A stretch of 46,900 bases of DNA from Microvirga brassicacearum. GTDB lineage: Bacteria > Pseudomonadota > Alphaproteobacteria > Rhizobiales > Beijerinckiaceae. The notes under the pieces are model-generated. The model made no database searches. It was given only the letters and a program-made list of their open reading frames with translations, and had not been told where the DNA came from. Each line of letters starts with the position of its first letter. The stretch's first letter is position 1. The stretch spans positions 271-47,170 of the forward strand of contig NZ_VCMV01000081.1 in the NCBI RefSeq assembly GCF_008757455.1, given 5' to 3'. The position numbers and the translations under genes were made by a program. This document shows, one piece after another, positions 6,936-13,958 of the stretch.

Positions 6936-8420
6936 ATGACCGTTCCGAGCCAAGCCGAAGCAGCGCTGATCGAGACCCTCCAGGAGCGCTTGGGGAAAGC
7001 CCACGTCCTGACGGCTGCGAGCGACATGGAAAGCGCGCTGGTCGAGCTGCGCGGCCTCTATCGCGGCACGGCGCTCGCCGTCGTGCGGCCGGGCGATACG
7101 CAGCAGGTCGCCTTTACGATCGCGCAATGCGCGAAGCGGGGCGTTCCTGTCGTGGCTCAGGGTGGCAATACCGGTCTGGTCGGCGGCGGCGTTCCGTTCG
7201 GCGGTGTCGTTCTGTCCCTGGCGCGGCTTAACCGCGTCCGCGAGATCGATCCTCTCAATGGTACCATGACGGTCGAGGCGGGCTGCGTCCTGCAATCGGT
7301 TCAGGCGGCAGCAGCAGCCGCCGGCTATCTCTTTCCGTTGTCGCTCGCATCCGAAGGCTCCTGCACGATCGGCGGCAATCTTGCGACCAATGCCGGTGGA
7401 ACCGCGGTCCTGCGATATGGCAATACGCGCGAGCTCACTCTCGGGCTCGAAGTGGTGCTGTCAGACGGGCGGATCTGGAACGGGCTGAAGGGTCTGCGCA
7501 AGGACAATACGGGGTATGACCTGCGGGATCTCTTCATCGGCTCGGAAGGCACGCTCGGCATCATCACGGCGGCCGTTCTGAAACTTTCTCCAGCACCAAA
7601 GACGCGGGTGACGGCCTTCGTAGGATGCGCGTCGCCGGGCCATGCGCTGGCGTTGTTCAACAACTTGCGCGACCCTGCGGGGGACCAGTTGACGGCGTTC
7701 GAATACATGCCCGATTTCGGTCTCGAAATCGTTCTCAAGCATCGGCCCGCTTCAGTTCGGCCGCTCGCTGAACGGTATCATTCTTACGCATTGGTCGAGC
7801 TGACATCGCCGCGGGTAGACGCCGATCTCCGCCGAACTCTCGAAGAGATTTTGGCGAGCGCGCTGGAGGACGGCACGATCGCGGACGCGGTGATGGGCGA
7901 CAGCGAGGCGCAAAGCCTCGCGCTGTGGGGATTGCGCGAGAACCTGTCGGAGGTGCAACGCCTCGAAGGCGGCTCGATCAAGCACGACGTCGCGGTGCCG
8001 GTGTCGCGCGTCGCGGAATTCATCGAGATTGCGACGAAAGCGTGCGAGGATGCGATGCCCGGCGTACGGGTCTGTGCGTTCGGCCATTTCGGTGACGGCA
8101 ATATCCACTTCAACCTGTCGCAACCGCTTGGCATGGACAAGGACGCGTACTTGAGCGAATGGGCGCGCTTCAACGTCATCGTCCATGATATCGTGAATGG
8201 CATGAACGGCTCGATTGCCGCCGAGCATGGGATCGGCCTGATCAAGCGGGACGAGCTTGCGCGGTACAAGGATCCGGTCGCGCTCGACCTCATGCGCGCC
8301 ATCAAGCGAACGCTCGATCCCGGCAATCTCCTCAACCCCGGAAAGGTCGTGGAGATCGGAGCCGACAGTCCGGCGACGTTTCCCGTCGAAACGCGCGTAA
8401 CCAAAACAGGCCTTGCATGA
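6936..8420 (+). CDS. FAD-linked D-2-hydroxyacid oxidase/dehydrogenase (GlcD / D2HGDH-like)
   Basis: A 494-residue flavoprotein of the FAD_binding_4 plus FAD-oxidase C-terminal class, which oxidises D-2-hydroxyacids such as D-lactate, glycolate or D-2-hydroxyglutarate to the 2-oxoacid. The FAD site is visible as VAQGGNTGLVGGGVPFGG (residues 73-90) and GSEGTLGIIT. The C-terminal active-site motifs are SIKHDVAVPVS, GHFGDGNIHFNL and IAAEHGIGLIKRDEL, and the protein ends with LDPGNLLNPGKV. No iron-sulfur domain is attached, so electrons probably go to quinone or a separate acceptor. ATG 6936 has a GAGGAG site. The TGA overlaps the next gene's ATG, pairing it with a sugar-acid kinase. Exact substrate is not readable; the D2HGDH-like motifs favour a dicarboxylic or sugar-derived hydroxyacid. 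Confidence 0.88.
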   Translation: MTVPSQAEAALIETLQERLGKAHVLTAASDMESALVELRGLYRGTALAVVRPGDTQQVAFTIAQCAKRGVPVVAQGGNTGLVGGGVPFGGVVLSLARLNRVREIDPLNGTMTVEAGCVLQSVQAAAAAAGYLFPLSLASEGSCTIGGNLATNAGGTAVLRYGNTRELTLGLEVVLSDGRIWNGLKGLRKDNTGYDLRDLFIGSEGTLGIITAAVLKLSPAPKTRVTAFVGCASPGHALALFNNLRDPAGDQLTAFEYMPDFGLEIVLKHRPASVRPLAERYHSYALVELTSPRVDADLRRTLEEILASALEDGTIADAVMGDSEAQSLALWGLRENLSEVQRLEGGSIKHDVAVPVSRVAEFIEIATKACEDAMPGVRVCAFGHFGDGNIHFNLSQPLGMDKDAYLSEWARFNVIVHDIVNGMNGSIAAEHGIGLIKRDELARYKDPVALDLMRAIKRTLDPGNLLNPGKVVEIGADSPATFPVETRVTKTGLA

Positions 8421-9340
8421 AAACGATCGACATTCTCACCATCGGCGAACCTCTTGTGGAATTTGCGGAGGTCGAACGGGCCGGCGAGCGATTGTATCTG
8501 CCGGGGCACGGAGGCGACGTTTCCAACACGGCTGTCGCTGCTGCGCGACAGGGCGCGAAGGCTGCAATCTTCACCGCGTTGGGGGGCGACTCGTTCGGCG
8601 CGGATTTTCTGAAGCTCTGGGATCTGGAGGGCGTCGACCGGTCCTCCGTCGTCGTGCGGCCCGAGGGTCGAACCGGGGCCTACTTCATCAGCTATGGCAA
8701 GGACGGGCACGTGTTCTCGTATGCGCGTGCGGGATCTGCCGCGAGCCTCGTGCAGGTCAACGAGCTGCCGCTGAGGCAGATCGCTTCGTCGCGCATCCTG
8801 CACGCGTCCGGCATCAGCCAGGCGATTTCCGACAGCTGCGCGGATTCGGTCTTTGCCGCCATTCGCCACGCACGGGAGAGCGGCACGACCATCAGCTACG
8901 ACACCAACCTGCGGCTGCGGCTCTGGCCGCTCGATCGCGCGCGCGCGGTCATCCACGGGGCCGTGGCGCTGTCCGATATCGCGCTGCCGGGCCTCGACGA
9001 CGCGCAACAACTGACAGGTCTTGAACGGCCGGAGGACATCTGCGGATTTTATCTGACCCTGGGCTGCCAGATGGTCGCGCTCACCATGGGAAAATCCGGC
9101 ACCATGGTGGCGGTGGGGGAACGGCGCGAGGTCATGCCTGCGCGCCCCGTGGAGGCGGTCGACGCGACGGGCGCAGGCGATACGTTCGACGGCGCTTTTC
9201 TTTCCGAATGGCTCGTGGATGGTGATCCGTTCCGCGCTGCGGCCTACGCGAATGCTGCCGCCGCGCTCTCCACCCTCGGACGGGGCGCCGTCGCGCCGAT
9301 GCCGACGCGCGCCGAGACCGAAGCCTTCATGCGCACATAA
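8417..9340 (+). CDS. kdgK: PfkB-family sugar kinase, probably 2-dehydro-3-deoxygluconokinase
   Basis: The 307-residue ribokinase-fold enzyme phosphorylates a sugar or sugar acid with ATP. PfkB landmarks are GGDVSNTAV (32-40), DTNLRLRLWP in the middle, and the second signature DATGAGDTFDGAF (about 249-261) with the catalytic base Asp255. The DTNLR.RLW motif is typical of ketodeoxygluconate kinases, which make KDPG for the Entner-Doudoroff aldolase, so I favour that substrate. The ATG overlaps the stop of the FAD oxidase gene (ATGA). Both probably serve one sugar-acid catabolic route, but no dehydratase, isomerase or transporter for it is in the window. A bidirectional terminator follows six bases after the stop. 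Confidence 0.82.
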   Translation: MKTIDILTIGEPLVEFAEVERAGERLYLPGHGGDVSNTAVAAARQGAKAAIFTALGGDSFGADFLKLWDLEGVDRSSVVVRPEGRTGAYFISYGKDGHVFSYARAGSAASLVQVNELPLRQIASSRILHASGISQAISDSCADSVFAAIRHARESGTTISYDTNLRLRLWPLDRARAVIHGAVALSDIALPGLDDAQQLTGLERPEDICGFYLTLGCQMVALTMGKSGTMVAVGERREVMPARPVEAVDATGAGDTFDGAFLSEWLVDGDPFRAAAYANAAAALSTLGRGAVAPMPTRAETEAFMRT

Positions 9341-9377
9341 AAAAAGCGGCGGGGCCGAAGCCCCACCGCCACTTTTG
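9341..9377. terminator. Bidirectional terminator between convergent genes
   Basis: Ten-base arms GCGGCGGGGC and GCCCCACCGC (one mismatch) close a CGAA loop at 9346-9369. The plus strand continues CACTTTTG and the minus strand continues TTTTT, so it can stop the sugar kinase message and the convergent DUF4142 message. Confidence 0.85.
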
Positions 9378-9388
9378 TTGATCGCGCC

Positions 9389-10069
9389 TCAGCGTGCTCG
9401 GGTCGCGCCGGGGAGACGCCGCGCATCCGCGAGATGCTGCTCAAGATGAGGAATGACCGACTGCGCGTAAGTGACCAGCGCGGGGTCGCTCCCGCTCTGC
9501 GCATATGAACGATAAAGGTTCAGCGCCTCCTCATGAGCCGCCAACTGGTAGCGGCCATAGCGCTGGTCGAACTGGCGACCCGTGCTTCCCGCCAACTCGT
9601 TCAACATCGCGGTCTTCTGCGGGTCGAGAGGGACGCCCATGCGCATCGGTGCCGACACGGAGCCGGTTGCCTGCACGTCCCGCGCGGTCGCCGCGCCAGC
9701 GACAGTTCCCGCCGTTGCTCCGACGCCGGCGCCGACTGCGGCACCGACCGGACCGCCCACCAACGCTCCGATGCCCGCGCCGGCCAAGGTGCCGCCGGCG
9801 GTCGTCCCGAGCCACTCACCGGAGGCGGAATAAAGCGGCTGGCCGCCATTGAGGGCCTGGCTCGTCTGGCTATGGCTGGAGATCATGTTCTGGGCGTAGG
9901 TTCGGACGCGTGGATTCTGCGACCGGTCCAGGGCGAGGCGGCTCGCGGCAATCTCAAACGCGTCCGCCTGGGAGGCCATTTGGCGGAAGGTTGCAGAATC
10001 CATGCTTTGAGCGAAAGCCGGTGCCGAAACCGTGGCCATAAGGGCCACCATGGCTACGTATTTTTTCAT
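9389..10069 (-). CDS. Secreted DUF4142 (ferritin-like) protein with an internal glycine zipper
   Basis: A 226-residue exported protein with a signal peptide (MKKYVAMVALMATVSAPAFA, cleaved near 20). Residues about 23-75 (FRQMASQADAFEIAASRLAL, NPRVRTYAQNMISSHSQ) and about 150-215 (QRYGRYQLAAHEEALNLYRSYA, ALVTYAQSVIPHLEQHL) form the two halves of a DUF4142 helical bundle. Between them, residues 91-128 are a glycine-zipper stretch (GAGIGALVGGPVGAAVGAG), which usually inserts in or crosses a membrane. DUF4142 proteins are normally uninterrupted and about 160-190 residues long. ATG 10069 has an AAGGAGA site. Upstream (10149-10173) is a GGAAC/CGTT promoter of the general stress response type, so this is probably an envelope stress protein. 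Biochemical function is unknown. Confidence 0.85.
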   Translation of the reverse strand: MKKYVAMVALMATVSAPAFAQSMDSATFRQMASQADAFEIAASRLALDRSQNPRVRTYAQNMISSHSQTSQALNGGQPLYSASGEWLGTTAGGTLAGAGIGALVGGPVGAAVGAGVGATAGTVAGAATARDVQATGSVSAPMRMGVPLDPQKTAMLNELAGSTGRQFDQRYGRYQLAAHEEALNLYRSYAQSGSDPALVTYAQSVIPHLEQHLADARRLPGATRAR

Positions 10070-10148
10070 CGAATCATCTCCTTGGGAATTCGGAGATCGG
10101 AACTGAGTAATTGCCCGATCATCTTCCAGATCGTTACTGCACTGCACT

Positions 10149-10173
10149 AACGAATTGGATTTTGGAGGGTTCC
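10149..10173 (-). promoter_or_regulatory. Putative EcfG (general stress) sigma-factor promoter
   Basis: On the minus strand GGAAC (10173-10169) is followed after exactly 16 bases by CGTT (10152-10149). This matches the promoter pattern of the PhyR/EcfG general stress sigma factor in Alphaproteobacteria (GGAAC, 16-17 bases, cGTT). It lies about 80 bases before the DUF4142 start codon and points toward it. DUF4142 genes belong to stress regulons in several relatives, which makes the match more credible. Confidence 0.65.
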
Positions 10174-10333
10174 CATACGTGATGATAATCCCCCAATACG
10201 CTCACGCTTGATTGTGAAAACTTTGTGGCATCGCGAAGTCCGGCTTAAATACTCGGCATGAGATGCGGTCATCGGCTCGGATGATCTTTGCCGCCGGATG
10301 GTCTAAGAGCGTGCACGCATTCACGAGACGCCC

Positions 10334-11398
10334 TTGTCCAAGCTGCTCCACATTCAATTTCTCAGAGGCCTCGCCGCCCTGTCGGTGGCATTTCTTCATG
10401 CCCAGCACGATGCGGCCTCGCTGGCGGCGCGCACGGGCGACGTGTTCGAGGCGTTCACGCGCCTCCCGTTCATGGCGGGTGTGGACGTGTTCTTCGTCAT
10501 TTCCGGTTTCATCATGGTCTACGCGTCGCGACCGATATTCGGAAAGTCGGAGGCTCGCGGCATCTTTCTGACGCGGCGCATCGCCCGCATCGCTCCGCTC
10601 TACTGGACGGTTACGACGCTCTATCTCGGGATTGCGCTGGTCGCGCCCTTCGTCCTCAATCAGCCACCGCCTTCGGCATGGATGGTGATCGCCTCCTATC
10701 TGTTCATTCCGGCAACCCGGCCAGACGGTCTCGTGCAGCCGCTCTATTCCCTGGGCTGGACGCTCAATTACGAGATGTTCTTCTACGCCCTGTTCGCGCT
10801 GGTCATCGTGCTGCCGTTGAGAAGCGCGCTGGTGCGCCTGATGGCGATTCTGATCGGGCTGGCGCTGGTTGGCTACATCATGCGCCTCCCCGGGCCGCTG
10901 GCGTTCTGGACCGATCCGATCATTCTTGAATTCGCGCTGGGGGCCGGGCTTGGCTGGCTGCAAAGCCGGGGCGTCACCTTTGGCAGGGCGACCCGATGGG
11001 CACTCGCCCTGATCGGCCTCGCTCTCCTGGGTCTTGCGAGCTCGGATCTCGTTGGCGCTGGACCCTTCTCGCGCCCGGTCGTGTGGGGCATTCCCGCTGC
11101 CTTGCTGGTAGCGGCGGCGGCCTTGCGGGAGGATCGCGTGGAGAGGGTGAGCCCATTCACGCGCTTCTGTGCATTCCTCGGAGACATCTCCTACGCCATC
11201 TACCTCATCCATCCCTTCGTCATCCGCGGGGCGAGCGAGATTGCGGTGAGGTCGGGGATGGCAGGGGTCATCGGGCCGATCGGCTTTATCATCGTCGCAA
11301 TGGCCGGAACATTGATCGCCGCGTGGGTCGTCCATCAGGCGTTCGAGAAGCCCGCGACGCGGTACCTGCGGCGCGGGCTCGAGCGCGCAGCCGCCTGA
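10334..11398 (+). CDS. Acyltransferase-3 family membrane protein (OafA/ExoZ-like)
   Basis: A 354-residue polytopic membrane protein that transfers acyl groups, usually acetyl, to cell-surface glycans. The family signature opens the protein: IQFLRGLAALSVAFLHA (residues 7-23) holds the essential Arg and His. GVDVFFVISGFIM (48-60) and the C-terminal GDISYAIYLIHP are equally typical, and about ten hydrophobic helices follow. The start appears to be TTG at 10334, with a weak GAG motif before it and no better in-frame start. No polysaccharide genes are adjacent, so the acceptor is unknown. It ends four bases from the convergent metallophosphoesterase gene. The 264 bases before it contain only the stress promoter of the divergent gene. 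Confidence 0.88.
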   Translation: MSKLLHIQFLRGLAALSVAFLHAQHDAASLAARTGDVFEAFTRLPFMAGVDVFFVISGFIMVYASRPIFGKSEARGIFLTRRIARIAPLYWTVTTLYLGIALVAPFVLNQPPPSAWMVIASYLFIPATRPDGLVQPLYSLGWTLNYEMFFYALFALVIVLPLRSALVRLMAILIGLALVGYIMRLPGPLAFWTDPIILEFALGAGLGWLQSRGVTFGRATRWALALIGLALLGLASSDLVGAGPFSRPVVWGIPAALLVAAAALREDRVERVSPFTRFCAFLGDISYAIYLIHPFVIRGASEIAVRSGMAGVIGPIGFIIVAMAGTLIAAWVVHQAFEKPATRYLRRGLERAAA

Positions 11399-11402
11399 CA
11401 GG

Positions 11403-12317
11403 TCAGGTCCCGCCCGATGATCGCCTGATCTGTCCCAGCGCCAGCATGCCCATTCCGCCAATGCCGCCTTCGGGCAGCAAACCTCGCTTTTCAGCAGTGA
11501 GCAGGAAGCCGCTTTCGTCGCGATCTATGGTGTAGAGCAGGTAGCCCGCCCGATGCGTCAGGGTTCCGCCGCGTGCGGATGCGGACGGCGCGCCGATCAC
11601 CGGGATCGGGCCACGCGGACCTGCTATATGCGCGACGGAGCCCACATGGTTGTGCCCGTGCAGGATCAGTTCCGCCCCCACTCGGCCGATCATCGCCTCG
11701 AAAGCCTTGGCGTCGGTGAGATCCCGGCCCGGTTGCGCTCCGCCCCTGTGCGGCGGGTGATGGATCAGGACGACGCGGAAGCAGGAGGGGTCCCCTCCAA
11801 GGCGCGCCAGTATCGCTTCGGCCTCCCGCATCTGGCGCGATCCGACGCGGCCGCTGGCAACGAACGGAAACGTCGGAATGGCCGAGGACAACCCGACGAT
11901 GGCGACCTCCTTATGCTGGCGCAGATAGGGAAAGACGCCTTCGGTGCCGTTGTCGCCCTGTGTCCAGGGTCCGATCTCGTGAAGCAGACCTTCGAGGGCA
12001 CCGGGCACATAGGCATCGTGGTTTCCGGGCACGAAGCTGACGTTGCGGGGAGCACCGAGACCTTCCAGAAAGACGCGGGAGACCGCCCATTCGCTCGGCA
12101 GGCCGATATTGCAGGTGTCGCCCGTACAGGCGATGTGGTCGGGGTTTTGTCCGCGAACGTCGAAGACCAGCTGCGCCAGCAGCTCCATGTCGTGCATGCC
12201 GCGCCGGCCGCGGTGCCAGTTATACCAGCCTGTCAGGCGCTTGCTGAGCAATTGCCGCAATTGCGGGCGCGGCAGGGGACCCAGATGCGGGTCTGTCAAA
12301 TGAGCAAGGCGGAACAT
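11403..12317 (-). CDS. Calcineurin-like metallophosphoesterase
   Basis: A 304-residue cytoplasmic dimetal phosphoesterase. The five family motifs are complete and in order: LTDPHLG (Asp9, His11), GDTCNIG (Asp67), PGNHDAY (98-104), LIHHPPHRGG and LHGHNHVG. This set is shared by cyclic-nucleotide phosphodiesterases such as CpdA and by UDP-diacylglucosamine hydrolases; the substrate cannot be chosen from sequence alone, though the WYNWHRGRR stretch after motif I recurs in alphaproteobacterial members. I start at ATG 12317 because motif I then begins at residue 7 as usual; a GTG at 12377 would add 20 residues without family similarity. Confidence 0.85.
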   Translation of the reverse strand: MFRLAHLTDPHLGPLPRPQLRQLLSKRLTGWYNWHRGRRGMHDMELLAQLVFDVRGQNPDHIACTGDTCNIGLPSEWAVSRVFLEGLGAPRNVSFVPGNHDAYVPGALEGLLHEIGPWTQGDNGTEGVFPYLRQHKEVAIVGLSSAIPTFPFVASGRVGSRQMREAEAILARLGGDPSCFRVVLIHHPPHRGGAQPGRDLTDAKAFEAMIGRVGAELILHGHNHVGSVAHIAGPRGPIPVIGAPSASARGGTLTHRAGYLLYTIDRDESGFLLTAEKRGLLPEGGIGGMGMLALGQIRRSSGGT

Positions 12318-12811
12318 GGCGACCTGATGAGCGAAGGACAGCGAGGGTTCGCTGAAGTGCCCGTCGGGGTCAAGCACTCAACCGGAGCGCACAAGGGGGT
12401 TATGGCCTCTGCAGAGGTTCTTTGCGACCAAGTCAGTTCGTCGGGAGGGACCAATACGAAGCCGTCGTGCAGCCCGTCATCGAAGCGCAAGCGTCGACGG
12501 AAGCCATGATCCGCGAAATCGGCAGGCGTCAAAAAGAAGCTTGGCCGAAATCGCGAAACGGATCAGTACTGTGCGCCGGCGATCAGGGTCGAGCGGATCG
12601 TATGATCCGTCAGGTCGAGGGCGGGCGACCAGGAAAAACGGGCGGAACGAGCGAAACGGGACAGGATGAGCGAGAGAAACATGGGACACCTTTTTGATGC
12701 GGAACTCATACTCCCGCGCCCCGAGCCGGTCACGCGCTGAAACAATGGATCAGCTATGCGTTTTTTGAATGAATCCGTTCATCAACCTGTAATCTTGGCT
12801 GTGCTTCGCTC
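12318..12811. other. Long intergenic region with one small ORF
   Basis: Nearly 500 bases lie between the minus-strand phosphoesterase and the plus-strand Nudix gene. A 39-codon minus-strand ORF (12563-12682) is the only plausible coding unit; overlapping frames of 60-90 codons lack ribosome binding sites. I see no repeat or RNA gene. The last 60 bases before the Nudix gene are AT-richer and may hold its promoter. Confidence 0.45.
12563..12682 (-). CDS. Candidate small protein of 39 residues
   Basis: A short ORF begins with ATG at 12682, preceded six bases upstream by AAGG in AAAAAGGTGTCCC. It starts MFLSLILSRFARSARFSW and ends with LTDHTIRSTLIAGAQY. Third codon positions are mostly G or C, like the neighbouring genes, which a random stretch need not show. 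No domain is recognisable. It might be a conserved small alphaproteobacterial protein or a chance frame; the ribosome binding site is the main argument for it. Confidence 0.4.
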   Translation of the reverse strand: MFLSLILSRFARSARFSWSPALDLTDHTIRSTLIAGAQY

Positions 12812-13300
12812 ATGAGACTGCCCAATCTGACCCGACCGACCCTTTCGGCCCGTTCGCTGCGCTGGGCATTCCACACATACTGGCGCTTCTCGCGCGGGCT
12901 GACGATGGGAGTGCGCGGGGTCGTCCTCGACGAACAGAACCGCGTCTTCCTGATCCGGCATACCTATGTGCCGGGCTGGCATCTGCCGGGGGGAGGGGTC
13001 GAGACGGGCGAGACCACCGAAGAGGCGCTGCGCCGCGAACTCCTCGAGGAGGCCTGCATCAGGCTCGATGGCGAGCCGCTGACACATGGAGTTTTCTACA
13101 ATCGCGGTGCGTCGAAACGCGACCACGTGGTGGTCTATGTGGTCCGGGCCTTTACCGTGACGTGCCGGAAAGCACCGGATCAGGAAATCGCCGAAGCGGA
13201 CTTCTTCCCGCTGGATGCCTTGCCCGAGGCGACGACCCAGGCGACCCGTCGCCGCCTGGCGGAGATCCTTGAGGGCCAAGTTCGAACAGCGACCTGGTAG
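12812..13300 (+). CDS. Nudix hydrolase
   Basis: A 162-residue Nudix-fold pyrophosphohydrolase. The Nudix box runs from Gly61 to Ile83 (GGVETGETTEEALRRELLEE followed by ACI); the metal-binding Glu residues E76, E79 and E80 are all present, but the usual glycine of EExG is Cys82. The protein core begins at about residue 33 (GVRGVVLDEQNRVFLIRHTY) after a basic N-terminal tail. Members with PGWHLPGGGVE are often annotated as NUDIX domain proteins of unknown substrate, and none can be assigned here. ATG 12812 is the first start in frame. Confidence 0.85.
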   Translation: MRLPNLTRPTLSARSLRWAFHTYWRFSRGLTMGVRGVVLDEQNRVFLIRHTYVPGWHLPGGGVETGETTEEALRRELLEEACIRLDGEPLTHGVFYNRGASKRDHVVVYVVRAFTVTCRKAPDQEIAEADFFPLDALPEATTQATRRRLAEILEGQVRTATW

Positions 13301-13448
13301 GAGAAGCGTTTGCAGAGCGCCCGGGACGCTGCTATGGCGAAGGACCATAAGGAAGCGCCCCATTTCATGACTGCGACCCGGATCCTGCGACGACGACACG
13401 GCTGAGTTGCCTCCAGCCCCATTTGTTGCCGTCACCGCGAGTCCGTTC

Positions 13449-13952
13449 ATGACCGAGCTCTCTCTTTCCATCCGTTCCGAGCAACAAGGCGATTCCGACG
13501 CGATCGATCGCCTGCACGAGCGGGCCTTCGGGCCCGGTCGTTTTGCCCGCACCGCCTCGCGGCTGCGCGAGGGCGCGCCGCACCTCTACGAATTGTCGTT
13601 TACCGCCCTTGTCGGAACCTTGCTGGTCGGCTCCGTCCGGCTCACCCCGGTGCAGGCAGGCGACGAACCGGCATTGATGCTGGGACCGTTGACGGTGGAG
13701 CCCGCTTTCGAGGGGCGCGGGATCGGCGCGGCACTGATAAGGCGGTCTCTGCAAGCCGCGACGCAGAACGGGCACGGCCTGGTGTTGCTGGTGGGCGACG
13801 AGCCCTATTACAGCCGCTTCGGCTTCGTGCACATACCGCCGGGGCATCTGGTGCTGCCGGGCCCGGTCAATCCCATGCGATTTCTGGCCCACGAACTTGT
13901 CGAGGGCGCACTCGCGCGGGCGCATGGGCTCGTGTCGGCGCTGCCCCGATAA
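13449..13952 (+). CDS. GNAT-family N-acetyltransferase (YhbS-like)
   Basis: A 167-residue acetyltransferase. The acetyl-CoA-binding motif A is visible as VEPAFEGRGIGAALIRRSL (R-x-x-G-x-G), and the following VLLVGDEPYYSRFGF is the YhbS-type strand and YYxRFGF motif. Acceptor substrate is unknown. ATG 13449 is the only in-frame ATG; a TTG at 13407 would add 14 residues, and neither has a strong ribosome binding site. It is convergent with the large minus-strand operon, whose last gene ends six bases away. Confidence 0.85.
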   Translation: MTELSLSIRSEQQGDSDAIDRLHERAFGPGRFARTASRLREGAPHLYELSFTALVGTLLVGSVRLTPVQAGDEPALMLGPLTVEPAFEGRGIGAALIRRSLQAATQNGHGLVLLVGDEPYYSRFGFVHIPPGHLVLPGPVNPMRFLAHELVEGALARAHGLVSALPR

Positions 13953-13958
13953 GCGCCG

